Source: Owenia fusiformis (taxonomy: Eukaryota; Annelida; Polychaeta; Sabellida; Oweniidae). From it: 64,000 bases of DNA. Numbering within the stretch: the stretch's first letter is position 1; each line of letters begins with the position of its first letter. A program made the translations under genes and the position numbers. Below, piece after piece: positions 14,301-24,021 of the stretch. The stretch is taken from the NCBI GenBank assembly GCA_903813345.2, contig CAIIXF020000001.1:31346732-31410731 (forward strand), written 5' to 3'. The notes below the pieces were generated by a model, which saw only the letters and a list, made by a program, of their open reading frames with translations, ran no database searches and was not told where the DNA came from.

Positions 14301-16309
14301 AATGGGGCGAGTTTGAATATAATACACATGGTCATTTTGTTCCGGAACCGTTCCGAAATTGTTCTGTTCCGAAGCCAAATGTAGTTTCCAGCCACATTCA
14401 TTAAAACATGAACAAAATATTTAACATTAAATTATGCCTTTATAGAGGGAATCAGATATAGCGAGCAGGCTAAAGAAAAAATTGTTTCAATTTTAGAATA
14501 TTTTTGGCTCATGTCATTGTCATTGCCATGTCTATTTTCTAACAATGAAGGACCCACGGTCCTATGCTCACACAGTTTGGAACCTTCAGAGGAATTTATA
14601 TCCTGACTTTCAAACAAAAATATTGATTTGGATTTGTAGTCTCGAACTTTGAGAAACTTAGATAGCATAGTTATGTGACCTAGTTTGATGACCTTTGACC
14701 TTGAAAATTTCACACATTCAGAGCTCAGTAAGGTCTTTTGTGATTAAGCTGACCAAAATTTACATCCAAAAATCAAATTGAAAAATCAACTTTTTTTGAC
14801 CTTTCGAAGGTCAGTGAAGGTCAAGTAAAGGTCAAATCCTAAAACTAATGTCAGATTTGAACTCCTGGCAACTTGTAGATGATTTTCAAAAAAAAAATTG
14901 GTCAAATTGAAGCAAGTTGAAAAATAACTTATTTTTACTGTTTTTTGACGTCAAATATTTCAAAAACGGTAAAAATTTGATGCTGACATATATTGAGAAA
15001 TATGTAGGGAATGCTTAAATCTATTAATGATGTAATTTATTGCAGGAAATGATCAAGTATAAGGCAAACTTTAAGAATCTTGTCAATCACAAAACCTGCC
15101 ATTGACTTTATACATGAGAAAGTTTCCTGAAAATGACTTAAGTCCTACTTTTTTTCAAATTTTATAGAGTAAACACCAAAAACCGTAATTTTAAGAGCTT
15201 TGAAATCTTCAGAGGACATAAGTTGCATATACACCAACTACTAAAAGTTATTTGAAAGTTCTACTTCAACAAAGTGTCTAGTATTTACAGAAAAGTTGAC
15301 TTTTTGATGTCAAAATCCGCAATTTCTCGGAAACCGGGCGAACTTGGGAAATGGCGATGATAGGTCAAATAGGCATTATGGATATGCATAAAATGAATGT
15401 GAATATGACTCAATCCGAATAGCAGTTTTAATTTGTGCAGCCAATGTTGACGGACGGACGGACCAACGGACGGACGGACGGACCAACGGACGAACGGACG
15501 GACGGACGGACCAACGGACGGACGGACGCCTGGTCGATCCCATAGGCTCACTGTGTGAGCCAAAAATCACAAAAGTGCATACTTTATTCCAGGAAAACTA
15601 AAGATTTTTACATTAATGTATTATTTACCATTTGGTTACCATTCTTATTATTTGGGAGAATCTAAACATTTTCCACTCATTTTTGCACTTTGAATCATTA
15701 ATAACTTCAACAATTTATAACATATTGTGAATCTTTTGGGAGATATTGTATTTGATATTGTAAGGAATAAATTGGTAGGTCAATTATACATGTTGCTTGT
15801 AATTTTGTCACTCCTTATAGATCAGATTCTGCCTTTAAATCTGGGTACAGATTTATGGTTTCAGATTCTAAAATCCAAATTTCTAAACACATAGATTATC
15901 AGAATGCTGATTTGTTATTTAAAGGTAAGCTGAATGTAAAAGCAGGTATACAACAGGTTATCATAGGCCTACCTAACGCAAATGATTTAAAGGATGGCAT
16001 TATTGAATGGGAAAAAGTGGTATGTCTCTATTTTGGTTTTTACCTTTCGTTTTTACTCATAGATTTGTTTGTTAAACACAATTTCCAAAGTGGCACCATT
16101 TGCGATTGCCGATAATGAAACAAAATCAAATAATTTTGTATGAATGAAATGGCAAGCCAATAACATAAAATATGACATAAGATTCTGTAATTTCAGCAAC
16201 CTAACCCTAACCTGATTTTCAATCTGCAAACAGAAGATTATACACCTGAAAGTTTTAAGAAACTTTTGACTATCACATCAGAGATTTCAGCAACTGCATG
16301 TTCTGCGAC
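8250..16309 (+). CDS. Secreted protein with two VWA domains (8 exons found, 3' end missing)
   Basis: Joining 8250-8322, 9275-9432, 9616-9800, 10000-10292, 10866-11084, 12681-12899, 15826-16019 and 16197-16309 gives 484 codons plus two bases, all introns GT-AG and every phase matching. Residues 1-19 form a signal peptide (MDLRICAMLL, then a hydrophobic run ending SQSA). VWA-1 spans about 29-230 and VWA-2 about 243-484. VWA-2 keeps the full metal-ion (MIDAS) set: DRSKS at 250-254, T324 and D364. VWA-1 has lost it in part: the DxSxS position reads QNSCN (36-40), while T104/T105 and D147 remain. Secreted VWA proteins usually act in extracellular adhesion, matrix or shell-matrix assembly, or defence; which applies here cannot be told. 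The last donor (GTAAGT at 16310) shows the coding region continues, but no convincing next exon was found. Confidence 0.85.
8395..9096. mobile_element. Foldback element (about 700-bp imperfect palindrome) in VWA intron 1
   Basis: The outer left sequence (8403 on: gaattacatttgtatgatg) returns inverted near 9070-9085. Inner blocks (8644-8672: atttgaaacgcaactattat) return inverted at about 8742-8772. Arms are roughly 270-300 bp around a 60-bp spacer, with more divergence in the middle of the arms and about 70 bp extra in the right arm. There is no ORF. It behaves like a foldback/MITE-type non-autonomous DNA transposon; the superfamily is not assigned because no clear target duplication was found. 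Confidence 0.75.
9275..9432 (+). CDS. VWA gene exon 2: first strand of VWA-1 (altered MIDAS)
   Basis: The acceptor attttctactttag ends at 9274 and the donor GTGAGC starts at 9433. Codons read CVDIVFVLQNS..., the VWA beta-A strand, and end in KLSLITYSK, the beta-B strand. The canonical aspartate of DxSxS is glutamine here and the second serine is asparagine. Phase 1 in, phase 0 out. Confidence 0.9.
9616..9800 (+). CDS. VWA gene exon 3: VWA-1 middle
   Basis: The acceptor ends at 9615 (tactggaatag). The exon encodes DAEEIIHKKT and then IHGGTTC, the loop that supplies the MIDAS threonine. It ends in phase 2 at CCAAG before the donor GTTAAC, which is a weak but workable donor because phase and homology both require it. 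Confidence 0.85.
10000..10292 (+). CDS. VWA gene exon 4: VWA-1 core strand and domain end
   Basis: The acceptor ttttcttcag ends at 9999. The product starts RGKFVVLTDG, the diagnostic hydrophobic strand with the third MIDAS aspartate, and continues to SLSKYICEKKDVP. The donor GTTAGT is at 10293. Phase 2 in, phase 1 out. It is the longest exon of the gene. Confidence 0.9.
10327..10760 (+). mobile_element. Degenerate pearl-like family B relic in VWA intron 4
   Basis: It begins agaaaacagcaactccgagg, the family B 5' signature, and continues with the family's monomer words (tttgagttatc, catcttgaaaa, ttatcaaagattaca-like). It lacks the (GGAC)n tract and the gttcggtgggat 3' end, so it is truncated or heavily decayed. 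Confidence 0.6.
10866..11084 (+). CDS. VWA gene exon 5: start of VWA-2 with intact DxSxS
   Basis: The acceptor aaatgtttcag ends at 10865. The product reads SCNNTLDIVYIMDRSKSI, a full MIDAS DxSxS, followed by a long amphipathic helix and the GAISYFGQ strand. The donor GTTTGT is at 11085. Phase 1 in and out. Confidence 0.9.
11170..11384 (+). repeat. Duplicated intron segment, copy 1 (left part)
   Basis: The words tctagcgagca, gcatactttat, aggaaaac and ttattatttgggagaat occur here in the same order as at 14440-14475 and 15570-15720. The copy continues at 12364-12480 after the transposon at 11385-12363. The source is a local duplication inside the gene or an old dispersed repeat. Confidence 0.65.
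11385..12363. mobile_element. Tc1/mariner-like non-autonomous element with long TIRs, TA target
   Basis: Left terminus CAGGGCGTATAAAAAAAAAC and right terminus, inverted, CAGTGCGTATAAAAAAAAAC are flanked by TA on both sides (11383-11384, 12364-12365). Similarity of the arms extends inward for roughly 180 bp (for example atggttgggtgag against atggttgggcgag). No transposase ORF remains; short ORFs inside are chance. The homologous intron copy near 15715-15740 lacks the insertion, giving an empty site that agrees with the TA duplication. The element lies in VWA intron 5. Confidence 0.85.
12364..12480 (+). repeat. Duplicated intron segment, copy 1 (right part) with an exon-7-like start
   Basis: It matches 15738-15850 (aaatcttttgggaga, gttgcttg..at.ttgtca.ctc). 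It ends in ctcttacag/atctgatgctacc, which parallels ctccttatag/atcagattctgcc at the start of exon 7. It may be a decayed extra copy of the exon 7 acceptor region. Confidence 0.5.
12681..12899 (+). CDS. VWA gene exon 6: VWA-2 middle
   Basis: The acceptor cttgactttgtag ends at 12680 and the donor GTAATG is at 12900. The product includes KYTHTNYALERA, with the MIDAS threonine, and FGDVIVLSTDGRTW, the core strand with its aspartate. Phase 1 in and out. Confidence 0.9.
12900..15825 (+). other. VWA intron 6 (about 2.9 kb), repeat-filled
   Basis: It holds unassigned DNA to about 13700, an inverted pair (gggtcggaacacagaacaat at about 13699-13718 against its inverse near 14353-14378) that suggests an old TIR element, the second intron-duplication copy, and pearl-like family C. 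No exon was seen. Confidence 0.5.
14490..15565 (+). mobile_element. Pearl-like element, family C
   Basis: Near the 5' side is ttttggctcatg (14509). The 3' end carries ggctcactgtgtgagcc, a hairpin, then aaaaat, so the ends are inverted as in families A and B. A (GACG/GACC)n tract occupies about 15449-15528. It interrupts the duplicated intron segment, whose counterpart at about 11205-11270 runs through without it. Reverse-frame ORFs over the tract (Arg/Pro/Ser/Val-rich) are artefacts of the tetranucleotide repeat. Confidence 0.65.
15566..15850 (+). repeat. Duplicated intron segment, copy 2 (right part)
   Basis: It parallels 11268-11384 plus 12364-12480. The point where the mariner-like element sits in copy 1 is continuous here (caacaatttataacatattg). 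Its 3' end overlaps the start of VWA exon 7. Confidence 0.6.
15826..16019 (+). CDS. VWA gene exon 7: VWA-2 late strand
   Basis: The acceptor ag at 15824-15825 (tatagatcag) is chosen because it alone restores phase with exon 6. The closer-to-consensus ag at 15819-15820 would put a stop after about 25 codons. The product includes KAGIQQVIIGLPNANDL, the typical late VWA strand. The donor GTATGT is at 16020, phase 0. The 5' border is the least certain of all exons. Confidence 0.7.
16197..16309 (+). CDS. VWA gene exon 8: end of VWA-2
   Basis: The acceptor tctgtaatttcag ends at 16196 and the donor GTAAGT is at 16310. The product is QPNPNLIFNLQTEDYTPESF and then a helix ending ISATACSA. This is the usual C-terminal beta strand and helix of a VWA, with a cysteine that would close the domain against C239. 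It ends in phase 2, so the protein continues. Confidence 0.8.
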
Positions 16310-18076
16310 GTAAGTATATTCATAATATAAAGTTTGCGGATTGGATGACGCAATATCATCAATAGGCTAAATGATAGAAGACTCATTTGATTGTTGATCA
16401 GTGACGTATTTCCGTACAATCTATGTATTCAAAGCCGAACCTTTTATTATGGTTTAATTGTATGCTGGCTATGTTGCTCATAGCATGACAAAAATAGCCC
16501 CGATATAGTGAATGACAGTCTCTATCAATGAAATAAAAACAATACCTTTTGATTTTTAGGAAGAATGAGTTAGTGGTTGGATAGCACTTACATGAAATCA
16601 CTTGACAGATCATTGGAACAAAGACATGAAAGACTGAAAAAACTGTTAAAATTCTAATATTAAATAAACAATTTCTTGCTTGAAAATGATTATGCAAAGC
16701 ATTGTTGTTGTTACTCCAAGAAATTGAATTCTTCCACAAAATATATGTTCTCCACTCAGAAAACATTTGTTAGGGGTCAGAACAATATTTTGATAACAAT
16801 GGATTGGCCTTGTGAGATGTTTACAATGTTTACATGTGAACCACATATTTTTAATATGAAACTTATACCTGAGGTTTAAAAATGAGGTACATATATTTTT
16901 TTTTATAAAATGTTCATGATATAATTATGTTTCAAAAATACATGTGTAGCAAAAAGGAGGGGTCACTGACTTCATTATTTGCTTGAATCTAGAAAGCATT
17001 TTCATTCCATTCCCATGTTGGGATATAGGAGAGTAAGGGTTTAAAAGGTAAATTATATATCCAAACTGTACTTTTCATTTTACACATTGAATACCTTACT
17101 GTATTGTTAATGTAAGGGTACGTGTACATGAAAAAAATGTCACCACCGCTATTTGTTACAGACACCACTGTCGGACAACATCTCCAAAAAAGTTGGAAAC
17201 TATCAACATTTAAAATTATGTTACCACTTTTAGAAGTGACATAAAGAATCCTAGGGAATGACTGCTTTCCAAAAAATATGTTTTACATTTCTTATCTAAT
17301 CTTTTGTTAAACTTTTATGCCCAAGTGTGACAAACATGTATCAAAAATGTCAGTATATGGTGTAATTCATTGAATCTTTTCAAACTACATGTATATTCAT
17401 GCAAACTAAAAATGATTTAGAACAGTATGATATCTCGAAATATGACCTAAAGCTTTTAACATTCATGAAATCAGTTCTCCTTTGCTAATGTATGGATACA
17501 TTGTTTGCCAATATATAACTACCTTAAGGCATTTATTTTTTGTTATATATCAATAATACAGTACTTTTGATTTAAAACACAATTGCAACCTTAAACATAG
17601 CAATTGTCCAGGTCAGCTTGATATACTGTAGTTTCATTGAGTACTCTGTTGCCAAGCAACAACATCATCATTCAATGGGAGAAAAATGACATTTGATTCC
17701 TGGAGACTGCATATTCATTGACATTAACCAATTACACGCTAAACTACAAACCCGGGCTGTTTCTATTTCACTTCAATATTTGCATAGAAAGTCAATTCAA
17801 AAGTGATTACAGTAATATTAATGTTCCCTTGGTGGAGTTATCCAGAGGTGGCATCCAATACTTGACAACTTGACACTCAAGGAGCTATGTACATGACCCA
17901 AAAGATTGCAAACACTACCACAGACCATGGCATCTAACATTTAGTTAATATTCATTCACTTTGGTGTCTGAAAATGAAAGTTTGGAATTTGTTTAGAGGA
18001 ATTTCCTGAATTGTTAAAGACTGAGAGCGGGTATAAAAGGCAGATGGAACAGCCCACAAAAGCCAAATATGGCAGT
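16310..18076 (+). other. Unassigned DNA downstream of VWA exon 8
   Basis: Probably intronic. Open frames here, including a 122-codon one on the minus strand (16398-16766), show no recognisable domain and AT-driven composition. No repeat border could be defined. Confidence 0.4.
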
Positions 18077-18080
18077 TTAA

Positions 18081-18482
18081 AGGTCCAGTTCAAACAAAAT
18101 GAGAAAATTTTCAAACTTTCTGCTGTAACAAGATTGTTATGATGAGTTACAAGCTCTTTTTTGTTACAGTGGTTCTGGTTCATGAATCTATAATGACTAT
18201 AAATTTCAAATCAAATTCTGAAAATGTTGTTTAGTTTTTGTGAAATAAGACAATTTCTTTTTGTAAATATGCTCATTAGCATAACTGACAGTTTAAATTT
18301 TAGCCAATGGGCATCTCTTATCCGTTTAGAAGTAAACAAACATAGCATAAGGCTGTATCTCACTTGTAGCAGACCATGTGTTTCTGTTTATGCTGGACAT
18401 TTAAACTGGCCACATTAGCACTGATTGGCTGAGCTGTGACAGCTTGATTAATAGCTTCACCCGGGTCCAAATCTCTGGGCCT
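18081..18482. mobile_element. TTAA-flanked short element (Kolobok/piggyBac-type target)
   Basis: Termini AGGTCCAG (left) and AGGCCCAG (right, inverted) are each flanked by TTAA (18077-18080 and 18483-18486). Non-coding, 402 bp. The short AGG-type TIR with a TTAA target fits Kolobok best; piggyBac is possible. Confidence 0.55.
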
Positions 18483-18486
18483 TTAA

Positions 18487-19270
18487 AGTCCCCATGTAAA
18501 GTTTGAAAATATTTTTTTATCATTCATTTACTATTTGTCATGACTTTAAAAGTTATTTTAGAGATTTTTGAAAAAATTTGAAAAAGGTTATGAGCATTCA
18601 TTTCTCAAATATTCAAATTTCCCGCCATTTTTCAAAAAAGTTGAAGTTTTTTATTCATCAAATATTTCTTCATACATTTCAAAAAAGATTATCTTTTTAA
18701 CACCAATGCAAAGATTGAACAAAGGACACACTATTTCAATAATAAAATGCCATATTTATGGGCCACATCAATGTTTTAGCATATCAAAAATATTTTGATA
18801 TATATTTTGAATATTACATTAGTGATGTCATTATGACTCACTCAGGTGGCAAAAAACTTCTATAATAAACCAATGTTGATTGTCTAACCAGGTTAAAAGG
18901 AAGAATATATTATGTTTTAGATATCATTGTACCATTGGTTTCTAGAACTAAAATTTTGAAATGCATTTTTCTCTGAACCATTTTCATGCACTGATAAGTT
19001 CATTTCTCGCTTATTTATGAACTGATTTTCTTATTTTTTCAGCAAAAACATGCGACGATGAATGCTATGCATTGGTATGAATCGTGGCTATTACTAAAAG
19101 ATATGTGTGACCTCTAAAAGTTAGTTTAAAATAAATACACGATTTTTTCAACAAAAAGTCCTTCAAAAACCCCTTTTGAAATTAAGAAAAAGGTTTCACA
19201 TATCACACTTTGATAACATTGGATAAGACAACCCTATAAGCCAAAGTGGTTTAAACTTTATACAGGGACT
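18487..19270. mobile_element. TTAA-flanked element abutting the previous one
   Basis: Left end AGTCCCCATGTAAAGTTT and right end inverted AGTCCCTGTATAAAGTTT are flanked by TTAA at 18483-18486 (shared with the neighbour) and 19271-19274. Non-coding, 784 bp. Confidence 0.7.
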
Positions 19271-20481
19271 TTAAATCTGAAAATAGTGAACAATACAAAC
19301 CATAATAGCATATATCACTCTGTTAGAAACATCTGTTCCTTCTGAATTAATGACCTTTTCATGAATTTTCATCAAGGTATCAACATTTGTGTATTATAGT
19401 GGTCTCATTTGCATATGATGAATGTTATTCTCTTTTTACAATCAATTAGCAAGGCAAAATAGCATGATTACAATTGCACCAAGCACAAAAACATAGCCAT
19501 GTGTTTTAATACATGTTAGGCGATTATATTAATGCATTGAAAAGAGAACAATGAAAAAATAGCATCCGTCCTTTTTGGTCTTGATATCAGAATAAACATT
19601 ATACAAGTTTGTACTTCATAATAAAATTAATTTGGCTTCTCTAGCTAATATAACTGAAAAAACTAAAATAAAATTGTTCTTCCATGTCAAATCGTTCATG
19701 TACAGATCCATGTTTTCTTCCCAGATTTCAAGTTTATACAATACAATGTATAAAATAAACCATGTTTCTAGGTCTTCTATTTCCACTGTAAATATTTTGA
19801 CACAACTCCCTATTTTATTTCTAGCTGTAGCAACTTCAAGAAACCTTATTTACCAATTAATCTACATGGGTTTACCCCAACAGGAATTTTATGTTAGGTT
19901 TATTGACCAACAAAAATCAGATTGCCTTTTATCATGGAACTTGGGGAGCAGTAACTTAGAATCACTTCAAATAGATTTTCTATGGCGAGACAAAATAAAA
20001 GGAATCAGTCTACGTTAGTGAGCTTTTACTTACAGATATACAGCGTGTAATTATGCAAATTAATGTAGTGTGTGGATTTTCTTAATAATATTATTAAATG
20101 CTAAAAGTGAAGTATTCTTATAGAGACAGAATGCTATATATGTATATATAAACAGTAAAAGACCACCAGGTAAACAAATGTAGTACTAAAACCTGAAAAC
20201 ATTTAACTATTACTTCAAGTCCCCAACATAAAAAACTAAAAAGTTGAATCAAATTGTTTCACATAAAACATCACAGGTCCTTATAAATGTAACTTAATTT
20301 TACAACTTGAGATTCCAGAAGTATGATGTGATATATTGCATTGAGCTGAGTGTGAGTTTCTGATCTCTAATGCTCAAATAACCTTCTTGGTAAAGCACTT
20401 CAATCAACACAAAAAAAGGAAATCCCAATAGAACCTCAAGTACATAGATTTTTGAAGTGGCCCCATCCATCTTACTAAAGC
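19271..20481. other. Unassigned AT-rich DNA
   Basis: A 128-codon open frame at 19632-20018 begins at TTG and has no recognisable domain. Nothing else is visible. Confidence 0.4.
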
Positions 20482-20995
20482 CAGCGCTTGCATTAGGTTA
20501 GAAAATTTGTGAGTCCAAAGGACGCAATTTTTTTAAAAAGTGTGTCCTTTGAAAAAAAAGTGTGTCCCTTATTTTTCAGTTTTTGATTTCTTGCCGCGAA
20601 TTAAAACGGAAGTAAACGTTAAGTACGGACTGAATAAATGCATGTTCGTTCATTCGACAATGAATACATTTTATTTCATGAATAACCTAATATTTGTTTC
20701 TGAATAGGAAAAACTGTGGCGTGTCATGGTTTCAAATCTAAAAATAAACCAAGTCGAAAAAATTCGAGAGAATCATGATTATTTGTAAATATTCAACATG
20801 TTGAGCCTTATTTACGATTCAAATAAAGGTGAGAGATCATAATTATTTGTTTTTGTTAGGTATCGTTGTAAACACATTGTAGAATTGACCTAAAAAAAAT
20901 TTGCGTCCAAAAAACGGAAATATTTTTAATTTTTGCGTCCTCCAAATTATTTTTGAGTCCTTAACATGTACGGGACGCCGTTAATGCAAGCCCTG
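20482..20995. mobile_element. Non-autonomous TIR element, 5-bp target duplication AAAGC
   Basis: Left terminus CAGCGCTTGCATTAG and right terminus inverted CAGGGCTTGCATTAA are flanked by AAAGC on both sides. Subterminal words gagtcc and gcgtcc recur inverted at both ends (gagtccaaaggacgc against gcgtcctcc...gagtcc). The 514 bp hold no ORF. CAG-type ends with a 5-bp duplication may be hAT5-like; the assignment is tentative. Confidence 0.65.
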
Positions 20996-22995
20996 AAAGC
21001 ACTAGGTGCCTCTATTCCCATAGAACCATACAAAACTGACACAGTAAGCAGGATTCTCTGTATTAAAAAGCTATAATTGAGAATTAAGTTGGTTAAGAAT
21101 TGAAAAAAGCAAAAATGAAAAACAGAAAAAATTAAAATGCTTGCAATACATCAAAAATCTTGATAAAATTCTGATTCAGAAAATGATGGGAGTTTAAAAT
21201 ACCAGAGTTTAAGTGAAGTATAATACAAGATGTTCCTTTATTTCCACCTGGGCCTGGCTAAGATTATTCTAAAACATATCTCAAGGTAATTTCCAGATGG
21301 CATCATTGGTGTATTGGAGCATCAAACCAATATTTAGATTACTTTGATATCTGTTTGTAAACATAACACAAACTATTAATACAGTTACACTAGGCTTCTG
21401 ATTTTTTAGCTTTCATCTATAATTTAATCTGTATCTCTAACAAACAACCAGGGAGCTGTATCTTCCTCCAGATAACCTCCCCATGTATAAAATAAGTCAA
21501 AATGTTACTAAAATCGAACTACTAGAGTAGTATGAGCAGGATACACAAAAAGTAATACTCTATGTTATATATAGATAGTATATTTTAGTAAGAAGAAAAG
21601 AAAAAGGGAGAAAATCTAATAATAAGTATGCTTTGAGATAGAAAGAAAGATGAAAGAAAGAGAGAAGGAAAGACAAGGAATGAGCCTAATCTGAATATCA
21701 TCTTGGCCTGGGTTATCTTGTCCACAGAGAAGATCTGTGTTCTACACTTGGGAAAGAAGTGTTCATCTCTATGGGTGTCCAGAACTTAATACCATACCCT
21801 ATGCCCTATACGGGAAGGGAGGTCATTATCTAACTTTCTTTAAGAGAGCCCATCTTAAAACTGCCTAAAGTGAGTTCTTGGCAAGTGTTACCATACGTAG
21901 GTATAATGTCCAAACGTGGAAATCACGTAGGTGTAAGGCCTTTTAATGAAAACACTTGCCAAAATGTTAAAATGTTTGTTTCGGCAGATTTGTAAAAAAT
22001 CTTTATAGCAAAATGTACTATGATAATAAAAACACAACAACAACAACAAAAACATTTAGATTTCAGATGACAGCTCTTGTCATCAAGCCTCTTTTGGAAA
22101 ACTCAATAGCTTTTCAGCTTTTGACAATATGAAGTATAAAACATGGTGTGACACTGATCTGTTTGTCAGTATCTGATACGTCATAAAGACACAATACCTC
22201 TTGGTGTCAGATAGTATGTGCCAATAAACCAAGACTAACACCAAAGCACATAATCCTTTATTGTTTTACTGGTTTTATCAGTCTATAAAAGTAATGAACA
22301 GAGATAAACAATAGCATATCATGAGATAAATAACACATAAAATGTGAAGGCCTCTCTTATCCCTTTGTTTCATAATTGCCATACCTATGATAAGTGCTAA
22401 AGATCAGCAATGGTCCAGTCAAATCTGAGAAATTATCTTTATTGCTATGTATATTCAAATCTACATGAAGAAATATAATCATAAAAACTGATAACATTTG
22501 AACCTAAGTTAATCTCATTTCAGTGACTAGGACTATTTCTCGAACTGTTGTCCTAGAAAAATTATCAATAGGACTCCATACAAATGAAATATTGCAAGCT
22601 ATATCATTTGAGAAAATGCACCTAAACATACTCAAAACTTTTAACAATGCATAACTGATACCACCTTATTTAAACAACATGGTATTTAAATGTCAACTGA
22701 TGTTTATAATGATTCACAAGCTAGACTTTATATCCATAAGCCTCCTTACTCATCATAAAAACCTCATATCATCAACAGTACCATCAAATCATTCACAAAA
22801 ATAGAGAATTCAATATAAACACATTTTATTCATAAAAGACAATGGTAACTTGATTGTTTTTAATCACTACACCTGGTATAGAGAATATATGATAGCATCT
22901 AAATCTAAAAGGTCCCAAAGTAGTTATGTTGACTCACCATCCCCCTTGGCAACATGTTTTAAGTATAGGAAGGTAAATTGCACTGAGGTACCAAA
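20996..22995. other. Unassigned DNA with a purine-rich tract
   Basis: It contains a GAAA/GAGA-rich tract at about 21588-21682 and a short (CAA)n at about 22029-22050. An acceptor-like tctcatttcag ending at 22523 is followed by 43 open codons, not significant on length alone in such AT-rich DNA. Confidence 0.4.
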
Positions 22996-23894
22996 CTGAG
23001 TGTATGTGCTGTATGCTGCATTTTTAGGCATACACTATTCCTACAACTGTGGTGAATGTGCTATATGTTGCACCTTAAGGCATCCTCTATTTTAACATCT
23101 TAGATGAGTGTGCTATATGCTGCACCTTAAAGCATACACACTATTCTTACAACTGTGGTGAATGTGCTATATGCTGCACCTTAAGGCATCCTCTATTTTA
23201 ACAACTTAGGTGAGTGTGCTATATGCTGCACCTTAAAGCATACACACTACTCTTACAACTGTGGTGAATGTGCTATATGCTGCACCTTAAGGCATCCTCT
23301 ATTTTAACAACTTAGGTGAGTGTGCTATATGCTGCACCTTAAAGCATACACACTATTCTTACAACTGTGGTGAATGTGCTATATGCTGCACCTTAAGGCA
23401 TCCTCTATTTTAACAACTTAGGTGAGTGTGCTATATGCTGCACCTTAAAGCATACACACTATTCTTACAACTGTGGTGAATGTGCTATATGCTGCACCTT
23501 AAAGCATACACTATTCTTACAACTGTGGTGAATGTGCTATGTGTTGCACCTTAAGGCATCCTCTATTTCAACAACTTATGTGAGTGTGCTATATGCTGCA
23601 CCTTAAAGCATACACACTATTCTTACAACTGTGGTGAATGTGCTATATGCTGCACCTTAAGGCATCCTCTATTTTAACAACTTAGGTGAGTGTGCTATAT
23701 GCTGCACCTTAAAGCATACACACTATTCTTACAACTGTGGTGAATGTGCTATATGCTGCACCTTAAAGCATACACTATTCTTACAACTGTGGTGAATGTG
23801 CTATATGCTGCACCTTAAGGCATACACACTATTCTTACAACTGTGGTGAATGTGCTATATGCTGCACCTTAAGGCATACACTATTCTTACAACT
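22996..23894 (+). repeat. Dimeric satellite, about 107-bp unit made of two about 53-bp monomers
   Basis: All monomers share gtgctatatgctgcacctta. Type 1 continues aggcatcctctattttaac and type 2 continues aagcatacacactattctta. They alternate for about seven rounds, then the last monomers are all of the short type 2 form. The first copy is the most divergent. Confidence 0.9.
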
Positions 23895-23944
23895 GGGGTA
23901 TTCAATAGATCACTAAAACCATAAATGAGCGTTATGTTATTGTA

Positions 23945-24021
23945 GGTTTTGAATATGGGGTATATCTTGAGGGAAATATAGATATCATATTTCTTGAGAA
24001 ATATACCCCATATTCAAAACC
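23945..24021. repeat. Inverted repeat directly after the satellite
   Basis: ggttttgaatatggggtata at 23945 returns inverted as tataccccatattcaaaacc ending at 24021, around a spacer of about 37 bp. It could be a small MITE or the edge of the satellite locus. Confidence 0.8.

Noticed and set aside
15285-15570. Arg/Pro/Ser/Val-rich minus-strand open frames
   Set aside because: They read the GACG/GACC tetranucleotide tract of pearl-like family C.
16398-16766. 122-codon minus-strand open frame
   Set aside because: No recognisable domain, AT-driven residues, and it lies in the likely intron after VWA exon 8. Its length is not remarkable for this composition.
19043-19074. Possible VWA exon 9: strong acceptor ttattttttcag, short frame reading TCDDECYAL, donor GTATGA
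   Set aside because: It does not join exon 8 in phase (a stop results), and it lies inside the TTAA-flanked element at 18487-19270, so it is probably a chance splice-like motif.
19632-20018. 128-codon plus-strand open frame
   Set aside because: It starts at TTG, has no domain and is bounded by no splice signals. It is probably chance.
22524-22653. 43 open codons after an acceptor-like tctcatttcag
   Set aside because: This length is expected by chance in AT-rich DNA. There is no domain and no link in phase to the VWA gene that could be shown.
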